Source: Lachnospiraceae bacterium (GTDB lineage: Bacteria > Bacillota > Clostridia > Lachnospirales > Lachnospiraceae). Taken from it: DNA of 6,285 nucleotides. The notes beneath the pieces are model-generated. The model was not told where the DNA came from, did not search any database, and saw only the letters and a program-made list of their open reading frames with translations. The translations under genes were made by a program, and so were the position numbers. The stretch spans positions 1 to 6,285 of the forward strand of contig VSOC01000182.1 in NCBI GenBank assembly GCA_009774615.1, written 5' to 3'. Of the stretch, positions 1 through 6,126 are shown in pieces. The stretch's first letter is position 1. Each line of letters opens with the position of its first letter.

Positions 1-72
1 TGCATTAGCAAAAGCAACAATATTTCCACTTGCTCTGATAAAACTCTCGGACGAAGAAATATCATGCTTCAT
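1..72 (-). CDS. Partial ORF restarting the qatB frame (codon 45 onward); runs off the left edge
   Basis: The 24 codons from an ATG at 72-70 to the window edge encode MKHDISSSESF and onward to FANA, identical to QatB residues 45-68. The ATG overlaps the TGA stop of the upstream QatB fragment (ATGA at 72-69). That arrangement commonly permits termination-reinitiation; I see no convincing independent Shine-Dalgarno sequence in front of it. If the repeat continues to the left as a 314-base unit, this ORF should encode residues 45-147 again and then the missing QatB C-terminus. It would be a second polypeptide without the conserved Met-Gly-Thr-Ser start. It could instead be a chance ORF in a rearranged or misassembled end. 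Only the 24 codons are visible, so its product is inferred. Confidence 0.5.
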   Translation of the reverse strand, partial: MKHDISSSESFIRASGNIVAFANA

Positions 73-77
73 AGCTC
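1..77 (-). repeat. Direct repeat, second copy (in transcription order), cut by the window edge
   Basis: This stretch is identical, base for base, to 315-391. The match ends on the right between positions 77 and 78 (position 78 is a, its partner 392 is c). On the left it is still perfect at base 1, so the true length is at least 77 bases. The copies are in the same orientation with an offset of 314 bases (104 codons plus 2), so the two copies are read in different frames relative to the upstream qatB start. This copy supplies the last two codons and the stop of the 149-residue QatB, plus an ATG that restarts the original frame. The simplest reading is the beginning of a second copy of a 314-base tandem unit (78-391). 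Confidence 0.97.
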
Positions 78-518
78 AATCAAAATTTCTGTTAATAATT
101 GTTCACAAGGAATATCCTTCAATTGTTCCATATCGGTCACTTGCAATTCCTTAAGCGCAGAAGAAATTGATTCTGCTGAAAGATAATCCTCTGTTGTGCT
201 ACCGTAGTTAGTGAAATCCCACAGAAGTTCATTAAATACAATTTCTGAACTTTTACCAATCAGATCTTCTCTGCCAGCATCACGTAACGCCTGATTTAAT
301 CCACTTCTTGATACTGCATTAGCAAAAGCAACAATATTTCCACTTGCTCTGATAAAACTCTCGGACGAAGAAATATCATGCTTCATAGCTCCCACAAATT
401 TATTTGCAGCATATGCTCTTGATCCACTATCTCCGTTATTTATATATGAAGTAACCGCTCTTTTAGCCTGTGACCAATGTGGTGTTGTTGGCGCAATATA
501 ACCTTTTGATGTTCCCAT
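69..518 (-). CDS. qatB: QatB-like Qat anti-phage protein, apparently truncated by an internal duplication
   Basis: This 149-residue protein starts MGTSKGY, the Met-Gly-Thr-Ser start that I recall as the hallmark of QatB in QatABCD systems. The middle (about 72-125: a GLNQALRDAG segment, then DLIG, then a helical stretch ending at ALKEL) also resembles QatB homologues as remembered. QatB's biochemical role is not well established. From memory, QueC-like partners of such systems attach a deazaguanine base to an N-terminal glycine, and Gly2 here would be the candidate site. Homologues seem to have about 100 further residues, so this looks like an N-terminal portion. Codons up to Ile147 are unique; the last two codons and the TGA come from the 1-77 repeat copy. 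The ATG lies one base after the qatA stop, suggesting translational coupling. It is either a truncated or phase-off QatB or, if the left edge is misassembled, an intact gene cut short. Confidence 0.8.
   Translation of the reverse strand: MGTSKGYIAPTTPHWSQAKRAVTSYINNGDSGSRAYAANKFVGAMKHDISSSESFIRASGNIVAFANAVSRSGLNQALRDAGREDLIGKSSEIVFNELLWDFTNYGSTTEDYLSAESISSALKELQVTDMEQLKDIPCEQLLTEILIEL
315..391 (-). repeat. Direct repeat, first copy, inside qatB
   Basis: This is the in-frame copy of the 77-base repeat. It runs from the last two bases of QatB codon 43 through Ala68 and includes Met45. It is a normal part of the qatB reading frame: the surrounding residues (GAMKHD before, NAVSRSGLN after) read continuously and fit the family. 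It is therefore probably the ancestral position, with 1-77 the derived copy. If the duplication is tandem, the whole unit is 78-391, coding for residues 44-147. Confidence 0.97.
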
Positions 519-519
519 A

Positions 520-2379
520 TTATTTTTTCACATCCTTTATTTTATCTACTATGGTTTGTGTAATCCGTTTATGTGACAAAAGCTTATCCAATAACTCTTC
601 TATTATGCTTTTATCTGCAACATACATAGTTTTCAAGGAAGCCATCTGAGTTGGTCCTATTTTACTATCATCTTCTAATATACCATCCACTATTTCTCTT
701 CTATAATCAACAAATTCTTTAAACAATAACGCATAGAAATAAGACTCTATATTCCCTTTCTGAATTCTTCTTACAATAATTATCATTACATCCTCTAAAT
801 CATGGGAATTCATTTGCTTCATATCATCAACTACCTTTGGTGCCAATGGAGCTGATAAATTACCTATACGTTCAAGCATCAATTTACTTGCTTCACTTAA
901 ATTAGATTCTAAATTGTCAACCTGATTTAAAATCTCCCTCGTCAAATAAAAATATCTGTCAAGATTTTCTTTTTCCAACTCAACAGGGGGACAATTTACC
1001 CAAGCCTTTATTCGTGGCTTATACCACTTTTGAAAATCGGAATTCAAATCGCCTTCTTCTATTCCTTGACGCATTATTTTATATTGTTCATTTCCAGCAT
1101 CTGTTTCTTGGTCAAAGTTAGAATTCCACGCATTTAGCTGATCAAATAAATCTGGATTCAGTTTATGTAAGATTAGCAATTTAGCCATAATACCCATATC
1201 TAAATCATCCCCATAATAGAGTTTCGATAGCTTTCTCTTCGTAATGAATGTGTTTAAAAACCTTTTAACCTGTCTTGGGTTTCCTTTAAGAGTATGTGAT
1301 GCAATCATTCTAATCTGTAAGATTACATCAACTACCTCTTTATATTCTTCTCTATTTTCAACAGAAACACTATCATTTATGCTTCCACATATTTCTTCCA
1401 GCTGATGCAGTTCAATCACTTCCGATTTGACCATCAATTTTTTCTCTTCTATTTTTGATACCAAAATTTCAAACTCTTTTGCCTTCATATACTTTTGCAG
1501 TACAAGTAATAGCAAATAATTTTGAACATCTTTTGATGATAATTCAGGAATATGGATAGGCACTTGTATCATTTTCTCAATATACTCCTTATCCAATTCA
1601 ATATTAAAACCATCAATATTCGGATATTTCTTGTTAATGGCATACTGAATAACTTTTTCATCAGCAGCTATGATAAATGTTGTCTTTTTCACAGAAAGAA
1701 ATAGTTTGATTGCCTCCAGAGTTTCAATAATTCTCTCTGGCTGACAACGATCCAAATCATCAATTAAGACAACTACTCTTTTTATGTCATCCGATTTAAG
1801 AGTTCTTTCAAACTCAGTTTTAAAATTCCTTACATTATTAACAACACTGTCACTGACTATTTCTTCATTTTTCAAGTAATCATCTTTTATTCCTTTTACA
1901 GTATCAGAAACATTTTTTATTGTTGTTTCGATTTCTTTTGTATTATTAGGCAAACTTAAAACTACTGGCAATGGATTCCCTGTCACAAGACTTGCTATAA
2001 TAGGTGCTGTTGTGGATGCTATCTTTGTTCCAACTTTCAAAAAATCAATCTTCTTAATTAAGGATATAAATGATTTTTTCATTTTCTCAGGTACTTTCTC
2101 ATTTTCCTCAAGTTCACGCAATAAAGCTTCTATAATCGCAGTTTTAGCATCTTCGTAGTCTTCAAACATCCATGCATTTATAGAAACACAAATAATACCA
2201 TCCTTTTTCTCATAATTCGTACTTATCAAATTTAACAAAGTCGATTTACCTGCGCCCCATAATCCGAACACTCCCACTGTAAGTGGTTCTTCATCCATAC
2301 TAATTGCTGTTTCTGAAACAATACTGGCGTATGGCTTATAAAAAAGCATATCTACTTTAGAAGCATTATCTGTCCACAT
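520..2379 (-). CDS. qatA: KAP-family P-loop ATPase, QatA of the Qat defence system
   Basis: This is a 619-residue STAND-like KAP NTPase, probably the ATPase of a QatABCD anti-phage system. Numbering from the ATG at 2379, Walker A is GLWGAGKST (39-47, Lys45). Walker B is in VVVLIDDLDRC (202-212), the acidic DDLDR form typical of KAP proteins. A sensor-like FIIAADE follows at about 235-241, then YIEKMIQVPIHIP (266-278) and GNPRQVKRFLN (366-376), both characteristic KAP motifs. Residues 120-147 form an uncharged hydrophobic stretch between Walker A and B, where KAP proteins often carry a membrane insertion, so membrane association is possible. The C-terminal 240 residues are helical with no recognised domain. 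I chose the ATG over an upstream TTG (2409) because AGAGAGG lies seven bases before it and homologues begin near MWTDN. The following gene, QatB-like, starts one base after the stop, which supports the Qat assignment. The ATPase call is firm; the Qat assignment rests on the QatB neighbour, since QatC and QatD are not visible. Confidence 0.87.
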   Translation of the reverse strand: MWTDNASKVDMLFYKPYASIVSETAISMDEEPLTVGVFGLWGAGKSTLLNLISTNYEKKDGIICVSINAWMFEDYEDAKTAIIEALLRELEENEKVPEKMKKSFISLIKKIDFLKVGTKIASTTAPIIASLVTGNPLPVVLSLPNNTKEIETTIKNVSDTVKGIKDDYLKNEEIVSDSVVNNVRNFKTEFERTLKSDDIKRVVVLIDDLDRCQPERIIETLEAIKLFLSVKKTTFIIAADEKVIQYAINKKYPNIDGFNIELDKEYIEKMIQVPIHIPELSSKDVQNYLLLLVLQKYMKAKEFEILVSKIEEKKLMVKSEVIELHQLEEICGSINDSVSVENREEYKEVVDVILQIRMIASHTLKGNPRQVKRFLNTFITKRKLSKLYYGDDLDMGIMAKLLILHKLNPDLFDQLNAWNSNFDQETDAGNEQYKIMRQGIEEGDLNSDFQKWYKPRIKAWVNCPPVELEKENLDRYFYLTREILNQVDNLESNLSEASKLMLERIGNLSAPLAPKVVDDMKQMNSHDLEDVMIIIVRRIQKGNIESYFYALLFKEFVDYRREIVDGILEDDSKIGPTQMASLKTMYVADKSIIEELLDKLLSHKRITQTIVDKIKDVKK

Positions 2380-2431
2380 AAAAATACCTCTCTCATCCTT
2401 AATAATCAATCACTTCTTATTTTAATCATCA
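2380..2431 (-). other. Longest intergenic gap in the block (52 bases), between the RHH gene and qatA
   Basis: This gap separates the restriction-type module from the Qat module. In transcription order it opens with TGATGATTAAAATAAG and contains GTGATTGATTATTAAGG. I see no hairpin-plus-T-tract terminator and no well-spaced -35/-10 pair, so read-through from the upstream genes seems likely. It holds the qatA ribosome site at 2387-2393. One AGTGATT heptamer (2408-2414) resembles the omega-repressor heptad, but a single copy is weak evidence for an operator. Confidence 0.5.
2387..2393 (-). promoter_or_regulatory. Ribosome binding site that decides the qatA start
   Basis: AGAGAGG sits seven bases upstream of the ATG at 2379-2377. 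The alternative TTG at 2409-2407 adds ten residues (MIIKDERGIF) and has only a weak purine stretch before it. The added residues include this ribosome site, so the ATG is preferred. Confidence 0.7.
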
Positions 2432-2614
2432 TCAATGGTGACTTAATTCCCTGAAATGTTTCCCATAATACTCATCCATATACATATTCAAAGCCCGCTC
2501 CAAAGTCGCTGTCTTCCCAAGACCGGAATCTTCGCAAAATTTTTCAAGCCGTTCAAACGTTTCTTTTTCTATTCTTGCCGATATTGGCACAGACTCTTTC
2601 TTCCTTCTTGGCAT
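2432..2614 (-). CDS. Small ribbon-helix-helix (CopG/Arc-like) DNA-binding protein
   Basis: This 60-residue protein has a basic start (MPRRKKES), a short strand (VPISARIE, about 9-16), a first helix (KETFERLEKFCEDSG, 17-31) and a second helix (GKTATLERALNMYMDEYY, 33-50). This is the ribbon-helix-helix layout of small dimeric DNA-binding proteins that act as antitoxins, plasmid copy-number repressors or autoregulators. It starts three bases after the stop of the large restriction-type protein. Its AAGGAG ribosome site (2621-2626) is formed by the last Lys and Glu codons of that gene, so the pair is co-transcribed and probably coupled. No toxin gene lies beside it, so a regulatory role for this defence block is more likely than an antitoxin role. 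The target DNA is unknown. Confidence 0.75.
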   Translation of the reverse strand: MPRRKKESVPISARIEKETFERLEKFCEDSGLGKTATLERALNMYMDEYYGKHFRELSHH

Positions 2615-2617
2615 AGC

Positions 2618-5600
2618 TTACTCCTTATATATTTCATCCAGAAACTGTTCCAGTGTGCCATTCTTAGCATACACAAGAGCATCTGCCTGGCGGAAATTAT
2701 GTTTGGCAATCACAACTTCTTCATCAAAACCAAGAATATAATTCGTTGCAATCTTATAAATAATTTCTGTAGGCGCCAGACCATATACCTGTTTTTCAAA
2801 GATATGTTTCAAGCGTTCCTCTTTCTCTGGAAACTGCTTTTTCATAACCTCGCTCTGATACAGCCTTTTGACGATTTCTGTTATGTACAGTCCAGACTTC
2901 ATATATAAATCTACAAAAGTCTTATCTGCCATATCAAAACAGCCAGGATTCTCAAACTCTAACATATCAACCATTCTCTTAACTACCCATTTTGGCGTAA
3001 AAATTTGGTTTGTTTTCTGCGGTGGAATATAGTCAAAAATATCTTCTGTACTTTCTTCATCAAAATAATCTGCAAGTTCTTGCTTTAAGCGTAAAAATTC
3101 TTTTACAGAATCGTTAAAAACAACAGGGTCAAAAAGTTTACCTTTAAACTGTTCTTCTTCTCCTGTCTGCTCATTGATATACGAACCGCCGTCCCTCAAA
3201 AAACGGAACTGGTCAAGGGAGATACTTGTAACTTCCCTGAATACTTCATCTGGAATAATCGTATCAAAATTTTCAAGTGTGACATCTTCTGTTCCATATG
3301 CCATCAAAAAAGAGGGTATTGTCCTAGAAAATCCTCTTAGATGATCCCGCAGGTCATCTTCAATTCCATTCTTTTCCCGTTCCCTTTTATTCGTTTCTAT
3401 TGTCCTTACCACATCTTCACTGGCAGATTTTACAAAATCAATAATTGACTCATGCAGTGTTTCCTGCAATTTGGAAGCTGCCTCTTCCTGACGTTTATCA
3501 AATTCCTGGTTGACCTGATGCTTGTATTCACTGCTTTCTCGCACACAATCATGAAGAGCATCCATGCGTTCCCTTTCAATCGTGTTTTTTTCAATCATAT
3601 AATCGCCAAACGCCTTATTGATGATACGGTCTGACTCGTCTTTTAGCTTACGTTCAATTTGATTTCTGTCCGAAGCCTTCATATCAGAAGTATATTCTTC
3701 TTTTGCAGTATCCATAATGGTTTTCACTGCTTCTTTCTGAAATACCTCCTTTAACTGTACAGCAGGATCTGTTTTTCCTTCCTGTGCCGGATGGATATCT
3801 GCTATCACTTCTTTTACTTTATCAGGAATATCTTCGAAGATTTTCTTTCCAAATATCTCTGCCGATTTTCCGATTACATAACCTTCTTCCAAGGATACAC
3901 CGCCACTTTCATCCAGGGAAAGAATTTCTGCTGTATCGGGCGCAATCTCTGCTTTTTTGCCTGGCTCAGAAACGGCAGTAAACGATGTAATAATGTCAAT
4001 GACCTCTTGGGGAGCATGAAATACATGGGAAATATTCTGAAATAGAAAATCACTCATAAATCCACGGCGTACAACTTCCTGGGAACGGATTTTTCTTGGT
4101 ATCGATAATACTTTTTCTGCGTCCAATTCCACCATTTCCCCATGCTCATCTTCCCCAATCACAGGAAAAAAGTTCAAAAGTTCCTTCACATTCTCCTTAC
4201 GTGTTCCGGCATCGCCTCTTCCGTCAGAAGTTTTTGCGGATAAGTCATTGGCAAATTCCTCAAATATCATTAGGGTACGGGCAGGGTCAAAATCAAATAC
4301 ATATGCATTTTTCTTCCGATAAAACACTCCATGATTGGAAAAAAGGCATGGATTCTGTGCGCGGAATGCTGCCTGCATATATAATGATGGGCTTTTCATA
4401 TTACTCAATATAAGAACGGCTGTCCATTCTGGAATTGTAATTCCCGTAGTTAATTGCCCAACAGAAAGTGTAATGGTTTTTTCATATTTTTTAATCGCTT
4501 CTGTTACTTTATCAAAAGATTTTTTACTTTCCTCTGCATCCTCCAGTTTTCCATCACCTGCCGCCAATATCATTTTATATTCCTGAAATACCGGATGCTG
4601 TTCCAGCTTTTTTGCAAGCGCTTTAGCACTATCCACACGGTCTAAAATCCAAAATGTATGCTTCAGCTCTTTGCGCAATTCATCTGTTGAAAAAGGGAAC
4701 TTAGATTGTGTTGTCATAGCGTTCAAAAATTTATCTACTGCATCCTCATGTATAAATTTTCCATTTTTTGTTTCAAAGAAAATGTTTAAATCAAACGCAT
4801 ATTCTTCGGTTTCCCCCTGAATTTCAATTCCCTGCTCTAATTCGTCTTTAATGATTTCTGACATTTGATACGTAAACAAATTCAATCGGGGAAGTGTGGC
4901 ATATGGATTTTCTTCTCCTGTTGAAGAATCCCAGCCATGTTTTGCTGACTGCTCATCTGCATAAGTCCAGTTGAATATCGCATTCTCTGGGAATTTATCA
5001 TTTGCAAGAGCTTTAAATGGTGTACCTGATAGATGCAGAGTAAATTTACGATGGATATGGTCAAAAGCAACATCTGTCTTATAGGTATCAACACCTTCAT
5101 GTGCCTCGTCAATGATCAGCAAATCCCAATTCATATCTGCAACTTCCCTCAGCTTGTCATATTCGCCGCCAAAATAAATAGACCCTTTCAAATCCTGCAA
5201 ACTGACAAATTCAATGCAATGATAAGGATGAACTGACGCGGAATTTGCTTTTACATAATCTGTGCGGGAAAGCACATAGGTTTTTCCTTTTAATGAATCA
5301 ACATTGCTGACAAACTGATATCCTGATTCTTTCCCTAAAAATTTTACATAATCAGAATACCATGAATTTGCAATCGCAGGTCGGTTTGTAACAATCAAAA
5401 CATTTTGTGCTTCGATTCTCTTACATAACTCATAAACCGATAACGTCTTTCCAAACCTGGGTTTCGCATTCCATAAATATTCTTTTCCCAAACCAGATTT
5501 ATAGTATTCTTCCGTCTGTGCTACAGCAAGAGATTGTTCTTTCCGCAGCTTATAAGGAATAACGGCATCTTCCGCTTTCATTATTCCACGATTGGAACGA

Positions 5601-5929
5601 AATTCAAAGAACCGTTTCTGTGAACCCTGCCCATCGATATGAAACCATTCATTTGCACGATTATTTTCAACGCCCAGTTTTCTTAAATAGGCATGAAAAT
5701 CTCTATCGCTGAAAATTTCTCCCGAACCGTCATCATAGACAGCATTTCCTTTCCATTCTTCATGATAGATTACATCTATGGTATGCGCCTGCTGCTCAAT
5801 ACGCTTTTCTACTGACTGTTCCGTATATCCTATTTTTGTCCAGCCATTATGCCTTGATATTTCTGGAGTTGTATAGGCATAAATCATGGGAACAACACGT
5901 TTGGCTGTCTTGATTTTTATTTCTGCCAT
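2618..5929 (-). CDS. GIY-YIG nuclease / SF2 helicase restriction-type protein with incomplete methyltransferase-like C-terminus
   Basis: This 1103-residue multidomain protein probably cleaves or translocates on foreign DNA. Residues 15-100 form a GIY-YIG nuclease of the T5orf172 kind: MIYAY (15-19), KIGYT (32-36), likely catalytic Arg43, DFHAYL (77-82) and NEWF (93-96) with Glu94. The SF2 helicase core follows: Walker A KPRFGKTLS (156-164, Lys161), DEAH box (274-277), SGTPF (301-305), motif V-like TTGITIPEW (494-502) and motif VI-like QAAFRAQNP (519-527). Residues about 730-860 are highly charged and helical, perhaps coiled coil. The end (about 972-1103) resembles the start of an N6-adenine methyltransferase: NQIFTPKWVVKRMVDML (974-990), then VDLYMKSGLYITE (1006-1018) as a divergent SAM motif I. 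No NPPY or DPPY catalytic motif exists, so it should not methylate alone. The ATG shares one base with the upstream TAA, with AAAGGAG eight bases before it. The domain calls are firm; the restriction role is inferred, and helicase-driven nuclease defence is an alternative. Confidence 0.85.
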   Translation of the reverse strand: MAEIKIKTAKRVVPMIYAYTTPEISRHNGWTKIGYTEQSVEKRIEQQAHTIDVIYHEEWKGNAVYDDGSGEIFSDRDFHAYLRKLGVENNRANEWFHIDGQGSQKRFFEFRSNRGIMKAEDAVIPYKLRKEQSLAVAQTEEYYKSGLGKEYLWNAKPRFGKTLSVYELCKRIEAQNVLIVTNRPAIANSWYSDYVKFLGKESGYQFVSNVDSLKGKTYVLSRTDYVKANSASVHPYHCIEFVSLQDLKGSIYFGGEYDKLREVADMNWDLLIIDEAHEGVDTYKTDVAFDHIHRKFTLHLSGTPFKALANDKFPENAIFNWTYADEQSAKHGWDSSTGEENPYATLPRLNLFTYQMSEIIKDELEQGIEIQGETEEYAFDLNIFFETKNGKFIHEDAVDKFLNAMTTQSKFPFSTDELRKELKHTFWILDRVDSAKALAKKLEQHPVFQEYKMILAAGDGKLEDAEESKKSFDKVTEAIKKYEKTITLSVGQLTTGITIPEWTAVLILSNMKSPSLYMQAAFRAQNPCLFSNHGVFYRKKNAYVFDFDPARTLMIFEEFANDLSAKTSDGRGDAGTRKENVKELLNFFPVIGEDEHGEMVELDAEKVLSIPRKIRSQEVVRRGFMSDFLFQNISHVFHAPQEVIDIITSFTAVSEPGKKAEIAPDTAEILSLDESGGVSLEEGYVIGKSAEIFGKKIFEDIPDKVKEVIADIHPAQEGKTDPAVQLKEVFQKEAVKTIMDTAKEEYTSDMKASDRNQIERKLKDESDRIINKAFGDYMIEKNTIERERMDALHDCVRESSEYKHQVNQEFDKRQEEAASKLQETLHESIIDFVKSASEDVVRTIETNKREREKNGIEDDLRDHLRGFSRTIPSFLMAYGTEDVTLENFDTIIPDEVFREVTSISLDQFRFLRDGGSYINEQTGEEEQFKGKLFDPVVFNDSVKEFLRLKQELADYFDEESTEDIFDYIPPQKTNQIFTPKWVVKRMVDMLEFENPGCFDMADKTFVDLYMKSGLYITEIVKRLYQSEVMKKQFPEKEERLKHIFEKQVYGLAPTEIIYKIATNYILGFDEEVVIAKHNFRQADALVYAKNGTLEQFLDEIYKE
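2621..2626 (-). promoter_or_regulatory. Ribosome binding site of the RHH gene, inside the upstream gene
   Basis: A perfect AAGGAG lies six bases before the ATG at 2614. It coincides with the final Lys-Glu codons of the upstream restriction-type gene, whose TAA immediately follows. This supports both the chosen start and co-translation of the two genes. Confidence 0.85.
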
Positions 5930-6126
5930 TACTCCATCTCCTTTACTTTGGTTTCAATAAAATTGATTTCTTCATCAGATAAGTTGTATTTTTTATAAAG
6001 CTGCTTATCTATGTTTGCTATGGGAACTGACCAATCGATGTCGGATGAATCAGTAAAATCTTGTAAGGGAATCATTCTCCAAGTATCCTTATTATTATCT
6101 TGAGTAATTCTCTGTCTGGTCAGCAA
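5929..6126 (-). pseudogene. C-terminal remnant of an N6-adenine DNA methyltransferase
   Basis: Up to 65 codons are open, but the first possible start is a TTG (6126) in a region that does not look like the family; an in-frame ATG exists at 6075. From about residue 16 the sequence (WRMIPLQDFT, then DIDWSVPIANIDKQLYKKY and LSDEEINFIETKVKEME) matches, from memory, the extreme C-terminus of Eco57I-like or other type II adenine methyltransferases. The catalytic body with the SAM and NPPY motifs is absent, and a TAG closes this frame upstream near 6147-6155. Its TAA shares one base with the next ATG, so the ancestral methyltransferase was probably the partner of the restriction-type protein. It may persist because it carries that gene's ribosome site. 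Alternatively it is a small independent protein of unknown role. Confidence 0.55.
5938..5944 (-). promoter_or_regulatory. Ribosome binding site of the restriction-type gene
   Basis: AAAGGAG lies eight bases before the ATG at 5929, within the last codons of the upstream methyltransferase remnant. With the TAATG overlap, this fixes the start and suggests the two genes were originally translated as a coupled pair. Confidence 0.75.

Noticed and set aside
1..391. CRISPR array or recombinase-inverted segment explaining the repeat
   Set aside because: There are only two copies, far apart, in direct orientation and within coding sequence. There is no repeat-spacer periodicity and no inverted copy, so a tandem duplication fits better.
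2380..2409. TTG start for qatA at 2409, adding ten residues
   Set aside because: The ATG at 2379 has a good ribosome site at the right distance, and the family-like sequence starts there; the extra residues would be encoded by that ribosome site.
2380..2431. Promoter or terminator between the RHH gene and qatA
   Set aside because: There is no stable hairpin followed by a T-tract and no -35/-10 pair with suitable spacing; AT-rich hexamers here are expected by chance.
2432..2614. Toxin-antitoxin pair involving the RHH protein
   Set aside because: No small toxin-like ORF lies next to it; both neighbours are large, recognisable defence proteins.
2456..2908. A 150-codon plus-strand reading frame
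   Set aside because: It is antisense to the RHH gene and the end of the restriction-type gene. Its translation is rich in Phe, Cys and His, as expected from reverse-strand shadow coding, with no recognisable domain.
3784..4645. Several overlapping plus-strand frames of 60-105 codons
   Set aside because: All lie opposite the well-supported restriction-type gene, have Phe/Leu/Ser-rich compositions typical of antisense shadows, and resemble no family.
4882..5112. A 76-codon minus-strand frame inside the restriction-type gene
   Set aside because: It is out of frame within the helicase core (DEAH and SGTPF region), which is clearly coding in the other frame.
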